Positions 13,695-22,040 of a DNA stretch of 64,000 nt are shown here, piece by piece. The DNA comes from Limnohabitans sp. Hippo3. Its GTDB lineage: Bacteria > Pseudomonadota > Gammaproteobacteria > Burkholderiales > Burkholderiaceae_C. The position numbers were made by a program, and so were the translations under genes. Below the pieces are notes generated by a model. That model ran no database searches and was not told where the DNA came from. It saw only the letters and a program-made list of their open reading frames with translations. Position 1 is the stretch's first letter; every line of letters begins with the position of its first letter. The stretch is from positions 372,001-436,000 of the forward strand of contig NZ_NESF01000001.1 of the NCBI RefSeq assembly GCF_003063665.1, written 5' to 3'.

Positions 13695-14838
13695 CACCAG
13701 GCTCCTGGGCTTGAACAGTGGAAGCGGGCACCAGCCGGATGGTGCGCTGCTGTGCCATGCGATTTTGCACCTGGGTGCGGTCTTTCACGTCCCCGGCCAA
13801 CTGGCCGCAGGCGGCGTCAATGTCGTCACCCCGGGTTTTGCGCACGGTGGTGACCAAACCCGCGTCTTGCAGCTGCTTGGCAAAGGCTTGCACCCGCGCC
13901 TGGGGTGAGCGCAGCAGGCCCGAAGCCGGGAAAGGGTTGAAGGGAATCAGGTTGAACTTGCAACGCAGGCCCTGGCGGGCGTGTTTTTGCACCAGGTCAA
14001 TCAAGGCGCTGGCGTGCTCGGGCTGGTCGTTGACACCATCGAGCATGCAGTATTCAAAGGTGATGAAGTCACGCGGCGCGTGGGCCAAATAGCCGATGCA
14101 CGCCTGCATGAGTTCGTCGAGCGGGTATTTGCGGTTGAGCGGCACCAGGTTATCGCGTAGCGCATCAAAAGGTGCGTGCAGCGACACGGCCAGGGCCACC
14201 GGGCAGTCCCCCGACAAGCGCTCGATCATGGGCACCACACCCGAGGTGGACACCGTGACACGGCGGCGCGAGAGGCCATAACCGTGGTCGTCGAGCATGG
14301 CGCGCAGCGCGGGCACGAGCGCCGAATAGTTCTGCAGCGGCTCACCCATGCCCATCATCACCACGTTGGAGATGACGCGCTCGTCGGTGTTCAAGTGTTT
14401 GCGCAAAAAGTGTTCGGCGAACCACAGCTGGGCCAGGATCTCACCCGTGGTGAGGTTGCGGCTGAAGCCCTGGTGGCCGGTGGAGCAAAAACGGCAGCCC
14501 ACGGCACAACCGGCCTGGGATGAAATGCACAAGGTGCCCCGGTCGTCCTCGGGGATGAACACCGATTCGATGGCGTTGCCGTCGCCCACATCGAACAGCC
14601 ACTTGATGGTGCCGTCGCCAGAAATGTGCTGGCTGATCACGGGCAGTGCCGTGACGTGCGCGTGAGATTGGAGCTTTTGGCGCAAGGACTTGGCCAGATC
14701 GCTCATCTGATCAAAATCCGCAGCGCCCCGCTGGTGGATCCAGCGGAACAACTGGGTGGCCCGAAAGCGCTTTTCGCCCAGACCCTCGCAAAAAACGGCC
14801 AGACCTTCCAGGTCGAATTCGAGAAGGTTGGCCGTCAT
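13687..14838 (-). CDS. rlmN: Dual-specificity RNA methyltransferase RlmN
   Basis: A radical-SAM enzyme that methylates C2 of A2503 in 23S rRNA and A37 in some tRNAs. The 383-residue protein has the cluster-binding CAVGCRFC motif (Cys about 111, 115, 118), MGMGEPLQN, and the GVNDQPEHA segment near the C-terminus; the conserved catalytic cysteine expected near the end is compatible with the ACGQLAG stretch. Its 3' end overlaps rodZ directly; in many relatives a pilF/pilW gene intervenes. Confidence 0.96.
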   Translation of the reverse strand: MTANLLEFDLEGLAVFCEGLGEKRFRATQLFRWIHQRGAADFDQMSDLAKSLRQKLQSHAHVTALPVISQHISGDGTIKWLFDVGDGNAIESVFIPEDDRGTLCISSQAGCAVGCRFCSTGHQGFSRNLTTGEILAQLWFAEHFLRKHLNTDERVISNVVMMGMGEPLQNYSALVPALRAMLDDHGYGLSRRRVTVSTSGVVPMIERLSGDCPVALAVSLHAPFDALRDNLVPLNRKYPLDELMQACIGYLAHAPRDFITFEYCMLDGVNDQPEHASALIDLVQKHARQGLRCKFNLIPFNPFPASGLLRSPQARVQAFAKQLQDAGLVTTVRKTRGDDIDAACGQLAGDVKDRTQVQNRMAQQRTIRLVPASTVQAQEPGDA

Positions 14839-14870
14839 GGGGGCAAGGTCGCGCTGGAGCCGCGACGCGA

Positions 14871-15296
14871 TCAGCGTGTGTAAACGTTCATGCCGGGGAA
14901 GAAGAAAGCAACTTCGGCGGCAGCAGTTTCAGGGGCGTCAGAACCGTGCACGGCGTTGGCATCGATGCTGTCGGCGAAGTCAGCGCGGATGGTGCCGGGA
15001 GCGGCTTTCTTGGGGTCGGTGGCACCCATCAGGTCGCGGTTCTTGGCGATGGCGTTTTCGCCTTCCAGGGCCTGGATCATCACAGGGCCGGAGACCATGA
15101 AGTCAACCAGGTCCTTGAAGAAAGGACGTGCCTTGTGCACAGCGTAGAAAGCTTCGGCTTCACCGCGCGACAGGTGGGCCATCTTGGCGGCGACCACTTT
15201 CAGGCCGGCAGCTTCGAATCGGGCGTAGATTTGACCGATGACGTTCTTGGCGACTGCGTCGGGCTTGATGATGGAGAGGGTGCGTTCGATGGCCAT
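14871..15296 (-). CDS. ndk: Nucleoside diphosphate kinase
   Basis: Transfers the gamma-phosphate of ATP to NDPs through a phosphohistidine. The 141-residue protein starts [20 protein letters not shown] and contains the phosphohistidine motif NAVHGSD and the nucleotide-site segment GATDPKKA. The ATG at 15296 fits family length; an in-frame extension of 17 codons upstream does not match the family. It is 32 bp upstream of rlmN. Confidence 0.97.
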   Translation of the reverse strand: MAIERTLSIIKPDAVAKNVIGQIYARFEAAGLKVVAAKMAHLSRGEAEAFYAVHKARPFFKDLVDFMVSGPVMIQALEGENAIAKNRDLMGATDPKKAAPGTIRADFADSIDANAVHGSDAPETAAAEVAFFFPGMNVYTR

Positions 15297-15355
15297 GGTG
15301 TTTCCTGTAACGAAAAGGTTTTGAAAAGCATTTTTGCCCTGCGGCAAAGCCCGCT

Positions 15356-15361
15356 ATTCTA
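15356..15361 (-). promoter_or_regulatory. Possible -10 element of ndk
   Basis: TAGAAT on the minus strand about 60 bp before the ndk ATG, in the 126-bp gap between rluB and ndk. No good -35 hexamer is seen at the usual distance. The same gap holds a short CCAAACG/CGTTTGG hairpin (15377-15393) without a T tract. Confidence 0.35.
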
Positions 15362-15422
15362 ACCTGAGCAAACCCGCCAAACGGCGCGTTTGGGGCACAT
15401 GGCCCCACGGCAAAAGCCGGAA

Positions 15423-16631
15423 TCAGCGGCCTCGGCCACCGCCGCCTCGCCCTCCACGGCCAGGACCGCCCGGGGCTTTTTTCAAACGGTTGAAGCTCTC
15501 GGCACCAATGTATTTGGCTTCGCTTTTCGGGCCATCCGACTTGGCATGCAAGCCCGATCCACCGGGTGCCTGATTGGGTTTGGCTGCGGGTTTGGCCCGC
15601 GGCACGGCGGTGCCTGCCCTGCCCTGTCCGCCTGTGCGAGGGCGGCGATCGTTGCGGTCAGTGCGTGAGACCGGGCGTGGCGCTGGGGTCCGAGCCCGGT
15701 CGAGCGTGCCCGCAGCACGCATGAGCGCACGGATATCGGACTCGTCCAGTTCCAGCCAGGCACCCCGGCGCAGGCCATGGGGCAGCACCATGGCCCCGTA
15801 ACGGATGCGGATCAGCCGGCTGACCGCGTGGCCCACGGCTTCCATCATGCGGCGGACCTCACGGTTGCGGCCCTCGGAAATGGTGACGCGGTACCAGCAG
15901 TTGGAGCCTTCGCCACCGCCGTCTTCAATGGAGCCGAATTGTGCCGGGCCGTCGTCGAGCATCACGCCGTCGAGCAGTTTTTGCTTTTCTTCCTTGCTCA
16001 AAGCACCCAGGACACGGACCGCGTATTCGCGCTCCAGGCCGAAACGCGGGTGCATGAGCTGGTTGGCCAACTCGCCCGAGCTGGTGAACAACAAGAGGCC
16101 TTCGGTGTTCAGGTCCAGGCGACCCACCGACTGCCATTTGCCGTTTTGCAGGCGCGGCAGCTTGCGAAACACCGAGGGGCGATTTTGCGGATCGTCATGG
16201 CTGACGATCTCGCCCGCGGGCTTGTGGTAAGCGATGACGCGGGCGGGCGGCGGGGCGATCCGGATGTGGATGGGCTTGCCATTGACCTTGATCTGGTCCC
16301 CGTATTGCACGCGCTGGCCTACGTGGGCAGGCTCGTTGTTGACCATGATGCGGCCTTCAGCGATGAGCTTTTCCATCTCGAGGCGTGAACCCATGCCCGC
16401 TTGCGCGAGCACTTTGTGCAGTTTGGGCGAATCGGTCTGGGGCGCCAGGACCCGCTTGCCCAGGTCGATGGCGACGGCTTCGGCCGCTTCTTCGTCGTCA
16501 AACTGGCCCGAAACCACATCGGCCAGCGCGATCGGCTTGTAAACCGACTCGGCAGGCGCAGCCGTCTTGGGTCGGCGGGCCGGGGCGTCAGCGGGTGACG
16601 AGCGCTTGTCGTCTTGAGAATCTGGGTTCAT
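15423..16631 (-). CDS. rluB: 23S rRNA pseudouridine synthase RluB, with RG-rich tail
   Basis: Makes pseudouridine at position 2605 of 23S rRNA (E. coli numbering). The 402-residue protein has an S4 RNA-binding domain (about 70-117, KLHKVLAQAGMGSRLEMEKL) and a RsuA-family catalytic domain with GRLDLNTEGLLLF (catalytic Asp about 173). The last 100 or so residues form a low-complexity basic extension ending GRGGRGGGGRGR, likely extra RNA contacts. Its start overlaps the scpB stop by 4 bp. Confidence 0.94.
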   Translation of the reverse strand: MNPDSQDDKRSSPADAPARRPKTAAPAESVYKPIALADVVSGQFDDEEAAEAVAIDLGKRVLAPQTDSPKLHKVLAQAGMGSRLEMEKLIAEGRIMVNNEPAHVGQRVQYGDQIKVNGKPIHIRIAPPPARVIAYHKPAGEIVSHDDPQNRPSVFRKLPRLQNGKWQSVGRLDLNTEGLLLFTSSGELANQLMHPRFGLEREYAVRVLGALSKEEKQKLLDGVMLDDGPAQFGSIEDGGGEGSNCWYRVTISEGRNREVRRMMEAVGHAVSRLIRIRYGAMVLPHGLRRGAWLELDESDIRALMRAAGTLDRARTPAPRPVSRTDRNDRRPRTGGQGRAGTAVPRAKPAAKPNQAPGGSGLHAKSDGPKSEAKYIGAESFNRLKKAPGGPGRGGRGGGGRGR

Positions 16632-17410
16632 GTGTTGGAGGACGCTTCGCCGTGCAGCGGATGGTCAGGGTGGTTATCTGATTGCGCAGACAGACTAGGA
16701 TCATCGCTGTGATCGGAAGTGACGCTTGGAGCGTCCAGCGGTTCATTCAGCTTGGCCGTTTCGGCAGGACTTGGGGCAGCGTCCGAATCCGCGACGATGG
16801 GCATCTCGAAAGGCAAGGCATTGATCGCGTCTTCGAGCGACAAGGAGGGCTGGACCGGCAACTCGTCCACCAGACCCGACAAAGCCGAGGTCTGACCGTC
16901 GACTTGCGACAGCATGGGCAACTGGTCGAGAGCCGCCAAACCCAAATCGTCCAGAAACTGGCGCGTCGTGGCATACAAACCGGGACGGCCAACGGTTTCG
17001 CGGTGCCCGATGACTTCGACCCAGCCCCGGTCTTCAAGCTGTTTGAGAATTTGCGAGTTGATGGTGACACCCCGGATGTCTTCCATGTCACCCCGCGTGA
17101 CCGGCTGACGGTAGGCGATGATGGCCAGGGTTTCCAGCACAGCGCGGGTGTACTTGGGCGGCTTTTCGGGGTGCAGGCGATCGAGGTAAGTGCGCAACTC
17201 GGGCCGACTCTGAAAGCGCCAGCCACTGGCCACACGGACCAGTTCCAGACCTTTTTGGGCCCATTCGTTTTGCAGGTCTTGCAGCATTTGCCGCAGGGTG
17301 TCGGCCCCGAGCGCATCGTCAAACAGCACGCGCATGTCGCGCAATGACAAAGGCTGACCTGCGGTGAGCAAGGCCGTTTCCAGGACACGCTTGGCTTGCG
17401 CCGTATTCAT
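16628..17410 (-). CDS. scpB: Segregation and condensation protein ScpB
   Basis: A winged-helix kleisin partner that works with ScpA and SMC in chromosome organisation. The 260-residue protein has the ScpB core (about 1-180) with the conserved segment LAIIAYRQPVTRGDMEDIRG and LYATTRQFLDDLGL, then an acidic, variable tail of about 80 residues. The ATG at 17410 matches the family N-terminus; a longer frame to 17485 crosses a likely terminator at 17427-17445. scpA is not in the window. Confidence 0.93.
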   Translation of the reverse strand: MNTAQAKRVLETALLTAGQPLSLRDMRVLFDDALGADTLRQMLQDLQNEWAQKGLELVRVASGWRFQSRPELRTYLDRLHPEKPPKYTRAVLETLAIIAYRQPVTRGDMEDIRGVTINSQILKQLEDRGWVEVIGHRETVGRPGLYATTRQFLDDLGLAALDQLPMLSQVDGQTSALSGLVDELPVQPSLSLEDAINALPFEMPIVADSDAAPSPAETAKLNEPLDAPSVTSDHSDDPSLSAQSDNHPDHPLHGEASSNT

Positions 17411-17426
17411 GTGTCGATCTTTCGGG

Positions 17427-17445
17427 AAAAAACGCCTCACGGCGT
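17427..17445 (-). terminator. Terminator between rluD and scpB
   Basis: A short hairpin ACGCC/GGCGT with a 4-nt loop, followed on the minus strand by six T. It lies about 105 bp after the rluD stop and 17 bp before the scpB start. The 139-bp gap 17411-17549 holds no other convincing gene. Confidence 0.55.
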
Positions 17446-17549
17446 CAAAGGTGCAGAGGTCATGGCCGCTTCTGCAAAGAAACAACCCCGTTCTGGAGGA
17501 TCTTGGCCGCTGGCCAGGCCCTGGATGCGCTCAAACCAGGTAATCCGGC

Positions 17550-18551
17550 TCAAGCTCCCTGATTGGCTGCATTGTAGCTGAGGCCCCAATCTGACAGGGC
17601 CCGCGCCATGTCCTCGGGCAAAGGCGAACGGATATCGATGGACTGACCGGTGATGGGATGCACAAAGGCCAAATGCCAGGCGTGCAAGGCCTGGCGCGCC
17701 ATGCCCGCGGCTTGGGCCCCGCCATAAACCGCATCCGCCAACAAGGGATGCCCGATGTGCGCCATGTGCACCCGGATCTGGTGGGTTCGTCCGGTGTGCA
17801 GGGTGCACTCGACCAGACAACCGAGCGCCTGGCTGTCCAGCACTTCGATGGTGGTGGCCGCCGTTTTGCCCGACTGGTGCGTCAGATCGACCACCGCCAT
17901 GCGCAGGCGGTTCGTGGGATCACGGCCAATCGCCGCTTCCACGGTGGTGGGTGAAGGCCCTGTCCAGGCCTTGTGCCCGATGGCCAGATACTGGCGACGC
18001 ACATCCCGCGCAGCAATTTGCTGGACCAGCGCGTCCATGGCCTGGCGGGTGCGGGCCACCACCATCAGACCGCTGGTGTCTTTGTCAAGGCGATGCACAA
18101 TGCCCGCCCGGGGCACCTCGCTGGCCTGCGGGTCCAGCGCCAACAGGCCATTGAGCAGTGTGCCGCGCCAGTTGCCGGGTGCCGGGTGAACCACCAACCC
18201 CGCAGGCTTGTTGATCACACGCAGGTGGGCGTCTTCGTACACCACGTCAATGGGCATGGCTTCCGGCACAAAAGCCTGCGACTGCGGCGTGGCCCGCAAG
18301 GTGACCACGAGCTGGTGCCCCAACCGGACTTTGGTCGACACCTTGGTCACCACACGCCCGTCGATCAGGGCATCACCCTGCTCGATCAGTTGCTGCAAAT
18401 AACTGCGTGAAAACTCGGGCACCATTTGGGCCAAGGCACGGTCCAGACGTTGGCCGTGCAGCGCCACAGGCACCTGGCTGCTGCGCACTTCCTCGTCCGA
18501 TGCCTCCAGCACGCGCTCGCCATCGTCCAGCAAGGCGGCAGGCTCATCCAT
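17550..18551 (-). CDS. rluD: 23S rRNA pseudouridine synthase RluD
   Basis: Forms pseudouridines 1911/1915/1917 in helix 69 of 23S rRNA. The 333-residue protein has an S4 domain (about 30-85, RLDRALAQMVPEFSRSYLQQ) and the RluA-type catalytic domain with HRLDKDTSGL (catalytic Asp about 156) and GRTHQIRVHM. The ATG at 18551 was preferred over an in-frame start at 18698, which would run 49 codons back across the divergent bamD promoter and into bamD. It is divergent from bamD, the usual rluD/bamD neighbourhood. Confidence 0.95.
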   Translation of the reverse strand: MDEPAALLDDGERVLEASDEEVRSSQVPVALHGQRLDRALAQMVPEFSRSYLQQLIEQGDALIDGRVVTKVSTKVRLGHQLVVTLRATPQSQAFVPEAMPIDVVYEDAHLRVINKPAGLVVHPAPGNWRGTLLNGLLALDPQASEVPRAGIVHRLDKDTSGLMVVARTRQAMDALVQQIAARDVRRQYLAIGHKAWTGPSPTTVEAAIGRDPTNRLRMAVVDLTHQSGKTAATTIEVLDSQALGCLVECTLHTGRTHQIRVHMAHIGHPLLADAVYGGAQAAGMARQALHAWHLAFVHPITGQSIDIRSPLPEDMARALSDWGLSYNAANQGA

Positions 18552-18566
18552 TTCGGGGTCGGTCGA

Positions 18567-18572
18567 TATAAT
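18567..18572 (+). promoter_or_regulatory. Probable -10 element of bamD
   Basis: A perfect TATAAT on the plus strand in the 52-bp gap between the divergent rluD and bamD starts, 31 bp before the bamD ATG. The -35 region (around 18544-18549, TCATCC) is poor, so the promoter may need an activator or be read weakly. Confidence 0.5.
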
Positions 18573-18603
18573 CAAGGCGTTCAACAGTACAAGGGTGTCA
18601 CAG

Positions 18604-19410
18604 ATGCGAAGCTTCAGATTATCGATGGTTCCAGCTGGCCTGGTTTTGGCAGCGGGACTGTTCCTGTCGGGCTGCGCCAACACCACCAAGGACGTCACCG
18701 CTGGCTGGACCCCCGAAAAAATTTATGCCGAAGCACGCGACGAGGCCAACGCCGGGGCTTGGGACAAGGCCATCGGCTATTACGAAAAACTCGAAGGCCG
18801 CGCGGCCGGGACCGTGCTGGCACAACAAGCCCAGATCGACAAGGCCTACGCCCAATACAAAACGGGCGACAAGATCCAGGCCATCGCCACCTTGGACCGC
18901 TTCATCCGCCTGCACCCGGCCAGCCCTGCACTGGACTACGCCATCTACCTCAAGGGTCTGGTGAACTTCAATGACAACCTGGGTCTGTTCTCGTTCATCA
19001 CCAAGCAAGACCTGTCTGAACGCGATCAAAAAGCCGCCAAGGATTCCTACGAGTCCTTCAAGGAACTGACCACGCGCTTTCCGGAATCCAAATACAGCCC
19101 GGAAGCACGTCAGCGCATGCTGCACATCGTGAACTCGTTGGCCGCTTACGAAGTGCATGTGGCCCGCTACTACGCCAGCCGAGGCGCCCATGTGGCTGCG
19201 GTCAACCGTGCTCAACAGGCGATTGCCGACTACCAGGGCGTACCAGCGGTCGAAGAAGCACTGGCCATTCTGGTCAGCTCCTACGACGCCATGGGCATGA
19301 ACGCCCTGCGCGACGATGCCAAGCGCGTGCTGGAAAAGAACTTTCCCCAGTCCGACTACCTGAAGGCCGGTGGGGTCAAGAAGTCGTCCAGCTGGTGGCG
19401 TCTGTGGTGA
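18604..19410 (+). CDS. bamD: Outer-membrane assembly lipoprotein BamD
   Basis: Essential TPR lipoprotein of the BAM complex. The 268-residue protein has a signal peptide with lipobox LSGC (Cys about 24), then TPR repeats including YEKLEGRAAGT and FPESKYSPEARQRMLHI, typical of BamD/ComL. The ATG at 18604 has AAGG 9 nt upstream; a GTG three codons earlier is the alternative. The 3' end overlaps the convergent helicase gene by 35 bp. It is one of few plus-strand genes in this half of the window. Confidence 0.95.
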   Translation: MRSFRLSMVPAGLVLAAGLFLSGCANTTKDVTAGWTPEKIYAEARDEANAGAWDKAIGYYEKLEGRAAGTVLAQQAQIDKAYAQYKTGDKIQAIATLDRFIRLHPASPALDYAIYLKGLVNFNDNLGLFSFITKQDLSERDQKAAKDSYESFKELTTRFPESKYSPEARQRMLHIVNSLAAYEVHVARYYASRGAHVAAVNRAQQAIADYQGVPAVEEALAILVSSYDAMGMNALRDDAKRVLEKNFPQSDYLKAGGVKKSSSWWRLW

Positions 19411-21490
19411 ACTGACGCAAGGTCGCCAAAAATTCGGCATGCCCGCTCAGGCGGCGCATCTGCGGCAGTCCCCGAACCAACCTGCGGCCATACGACATGG
19501 TGGCCAGGCGCGTATCGCACACCACCAAAACCCCCCGGTCCTTTTCACTGCGGATCAGGCGTCCAGCCCCCTGCTTGAGGGCCACAGCGGCTTCGGGCAG
19601 TGCATGGTCGGCAAAAGCGCTGCGCCCTTCACGGGTGATGCGCTGACTCCTCGCCTCAAACAAGGGGTCCCCGGGCGGCGGAAACGGCAGCTTGTCGATC
19701 ACCACCAATTGCAAGGCGTCGCCGGGCACATCAAAGCCTTCCCAAAATGAGGCCGAGGCCACCAGCACACAACCCGCACGCCCATCGCCCCCGCCTTCGC
19801 GAAAGCGTTCCATCAAGCGGCGCTTGGGACTTTGTCCCTGCACCAGCAATTCCACGTTCGCGGCAGGGTCCAGACGGGTCTGTAAATACTCTCCGATCGA
19901 ACGCATGGCGTTCAAGGTGGTGGTCAGCACCAGCGTCCGACCGCCCAGCAATTGCACCGCCTCGACCACCAGCTGCGCCACATGACCGGCGTGACCCGGG
20001 TCAGCAGGCTTGGGCAAATGCTCGGGCACATACAAAGCGGCTTGCTGTGCATAGTCGAAAGGACTGCTGACCTGCATGACCTGTGCCGAAGTCAAACCAC
20101 AAGGCTCGGTGAACCAGCGCAGGCTCGGCTCGTCGCCCAGCGTGGCCGAGGTGAAAACCCAGGCCCGCTGCCCCACCCCCACAGGAGTCGCTGCCGGCTC
20201 GCCTGAGGCGTGACGGGGGTCACCCGCCATCAAGGCTTCCAGTGAATCGGGGTCGGCGGCGGCCTCGGCTTCGCAGGACGGTGCGGTCTGCACGGGGCGC
20301 GTCAGGGCAGAAAAAGCCTGCGCGATGTCCAAGGGCGACTCGATCAGGCGCAGCTGCGCACTGACTTCGGCCCAACGCACGCCCTCCGGGTCTGGCGGAT
20401 CGGAGAACAAGGCCGCTTTTTGCGCCAACTCACGGCTGCGCTCAAGCAGGCGCTGAAAATCCGGTGCCAGCTCAGCCACCATCTCCAATCCCGCCTGCAT
20501 CAGCGCCAGGGCTTGTTGCAGTTTGTCCAAGGCCTGTACCCAGTCTCCCACCTCCACGCCTTCGGGGCAGCGCTCAGTCCAGCGCAAACGCACCGAGCCA
20601 CGGTGCAGGCCTGCAGCCAGCCGCAAATCGCGGGCTGATTTTTCAAGGCCCTCGGTCAGGCCATGCCAGTCCACCAGGCCCCGGGCCAACTGCAGACCTG
20701 TGGCCAGCGCATCGCGTGACAACTCCAGCAGCTGAACCGTGGACAGTTGCTTGCCCAAAAAATTGACGCCGATCTCGTTGAGCTGGTGGGCCTCGTCAAA
20801 CACCGTGACACGCACGGTGGGCAGCAACTCGGCCACACCCGACTCGCGCACCGCCATGTCGGCAAAAAACAAATGGTGGTTTATGACCACCACATCCGAG
20901 GCCATCGCCTCCTTGCGGGCCAAATTCACATGGCAGGCGCGGTAACTGGGGCAACTCGACCCCAGACAGTTGTCCCGCGTGGACGTAACCAGCGGCCACA
21001 AGGCAGAGCGCTCGTCCAGGCCCGTCAGCTCGGCCATGTCTCCCGTGCGCGTGGTTTGTGCCCAGGTTTCGATCTTGGCCAGGGCCCGCTGCGCACCCGG
21101 CTGGGCCGACTCGGCGCTGTGCCGGGCTTGCGCCATGCGGTGCAAGCACAGGTAGTTGGCACGGCCTTTGAGCAAGGCCACGCGGATGGGCAAGCCCAGC
21201 ACCTCGACCAGACGCGGGATGTCGCGCGAAAACAATTGGTCTTGCAGGGCCTTGGTCGCCGTGGACACCAAGGCCCGTTGACCGCTGAGCAAGACCGGCA
21301 GCAGATAGGCATAGGTTTTGCCCACACCAGTGCCCGCCTCCACCACCAGCTGGCCACCCTGCTCCAGGGTTTGCGTCACGGCCATCGCCATGTCGGTTTG
21401 CCCTTCACGTGGCTGAAAACCCGGCACCGAACGGGCCAAGGCCCCGTGGCTGGACAGGGTTTCAGAGACCCTTTGCTGCAACAAACTCAA
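19376..21490 (-). CDS. DinG/YoaA-family ATP-dependent DNA helicase
   Basis: A superfamily 2, XPD-like helicase with an iron-sulfur cluster, of the kind involved in resolving R-loops and damaged forks. The protein of about 704 residues has Walker A EAGTGVGKT (about 51-59), STATKALQDQLFS, Cys residues in NYLCLHR and DNCLGSSCPSYRAC that fit the four-cysteine cluster, FDEAH (DEAH box), and C-terminal motifs ASFWEGFDVPG and QGAGRLIRSEKDRG. A TTG start at 21490 has AAGGAG 5 nt upstream and overlaps the previous stop codon; an ATG at 21517 would add 9 residues but lacks a ribosome-binding site. It overlaps the end of bamD by 35 bp. Confidence 0.93.
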   Translation of the reverse strand: MSLLQQRVSETLSSHGALARSVPGFQPREGQTDMAMAVTQTLEQGGQLVVEAGTGVGKTYAYLLPVLLSGQRALVSTATKALQDQLFSRDIPRLVEVLGLPIRVALLKGRANYLCLHRMAQARHSAESAQPGAQRALAKIETWAQTTRTGDMAELTGLDERSALWPLVTSTRDNCLGSSCPSYRACHVNLARKEAMASDVVVINHHLFFADMAVRESGVAELLPTVRVTVFDEAHQLNEIGVNFLGKQLSTVQLLELSRDALATGLQLARGLVDWHGLTEGLEKSARDLRLAAGLHRGSVRLRWTERCPEGVEVGDWVQALDKLQQALALMQAGLEMVAELAPDFQRLLERSRELAQKAALFSDPPDPEGVRWAEVSAQLRLIESPLDIAQAFSALTRPVQTAPSCEAEAAADPDSLEALMAGDPRHASGEPAATPVGVGQRAWVFTSATLGDEPSLRWFTEPCGLTSAQVMQVSSPFDYAQQAALYVPEHLPKPADPGHAGHVAQLVVEAVQLLGGRTLVLTTTLNAMRSIGEYLQTRLDPAANVELLVQGQSPKRRLMERFREGGGDGRAGCVLVASASFWEGFDVPGDALQLVVIDKLPFPPPGDPLFEARSQRITREGRSAFADHALPEAAVALKQGAGRLIRSEKDRGVLVVCDTRLATMSYGRRLVRGLPQMRRLSGHAEFLATLRQFTTDATSWTTS

Positions 21491-21705
21491 GCAGGCTCCT
21501 TGGGGTCCAGCATCCACTGCAGCCTGGCCATTTGGTCACGCAAAGCCAAACGCCGTTTTTTGAGCCGTCGCAGCAGCAGCTCGTCCAGGGGCTGCGGAGC
21601 CAGCGCGGCCTGGTCAATCAAGGCGTCCAGATCGGCATGCGCCATCTGGCACTCGATCAACTGCCGCTGGGGCGAGCGCAGGTCTTCGGCAGAAGTGTCC
21701 ATCAT
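21487..21705 (-). CDS. DUF465/YdcH-like small coiled-coil protein
   Basis: A 72-residue protein (starting MMDTSAEDL) whose C-terminal half reads LLLRRLKKRRLALRDQMARL, the basic helix pattern of the YdcH/DUF465 family of short helical-hairpin proteins. The function of that family is unknown. It starts in an ATGA overlap with the preceding gene and ends overlapping the TTG of the helicase, so the three are probably translated as a coupled set. Confidence 0.75.
   Translation of the reverse strand: MMDTSAEDLRSPQRQLIECQMAHADLDALIDQAALAPQPLDELLLRRLKKRRLALRDQMARLQWMLDPKEPA
21496..21501 (-). promoter_or_regulatory. Ribosome-binding site deciding the TTG start of the helicase
   Basis: A perfect AAGGAG, 5 bp before a TTG that shares two bases with the TGA stop of the preceding small gene. 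It argues for coupled translation from the TTG at 21490. Confidence 0.55.
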
Positions 21706-22040
21706 GGCGGATTGGGCTGACCGGTTTGCTTGCCCTGCAAGCGCAGATCGCGCTGCTCGGTTCGCCACTGGCGCTCTTGGGCATTCAGCAGCAAGTCTTG
21801 TTGACGCAAGGGTTCCAGCGCGGCACGGCGGGTTTTGCGGGCATTGCTCAGGCAGGCGTTGACCGCAAATTTTTGCCAGCAGGCTTTGGCTTCCTCCTGG
21901 TAGACCGCCATGACCTCGGCACGTTGGCTGGCCACAGCTTCGCGCTGCAACCGGATGAATTCCGGCTCGCCCACCAAGGATTGTGCGCACAGCCAGGTCG
22001 TCGACAGCGCGGTCAAAGCCGCCAATGCACAGCGTTTCAT
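21702..22040 (-). CDS. Small secreted protein of unknown function
   Basis: Not recognised. The 112-residue protein has a probable Sec signal peptide (MKRCALAALTALSTTWLCAQS, cleavage likely after Ala 19) and a mature part rich in Glu, Gln, Arg and Ala that should be mainly helical, with two cysteines (in EEAKACWQKF and NACLSNARK) that could form a disulfide. It overlaps zapE by 4 bp upstream and the DUF465-like gene by 3 bp downstream (within an ATGA), so it is expressed with them. Periplasmic location is inferred. Confidence 0.7.
   Translation of the reverse strand: MKRCALAALTALSTTWLCAQSLVGEPEFIRLQREAVASQRAEVMAVYQEEAKACWQKFAVNACLSNARKTRRAALEPLRQQDLLLNAQERQWRTEQRDLRLQGKQTGQPNPP

Noticed and set aside
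15377-15393. CCAAACG/CGTTTGG hairpin between rluB and ndk as a terminator
   Set aside because: No T tract on either strand and a 3-nt loop; probably incidental or part of the ndk control region.
17463-17581. Small plus-strand ORF between scpB and rluD
   Set aside because: No ribosome-binding site or family features, and it ends inside the rluD 3' end on the opposite strand.
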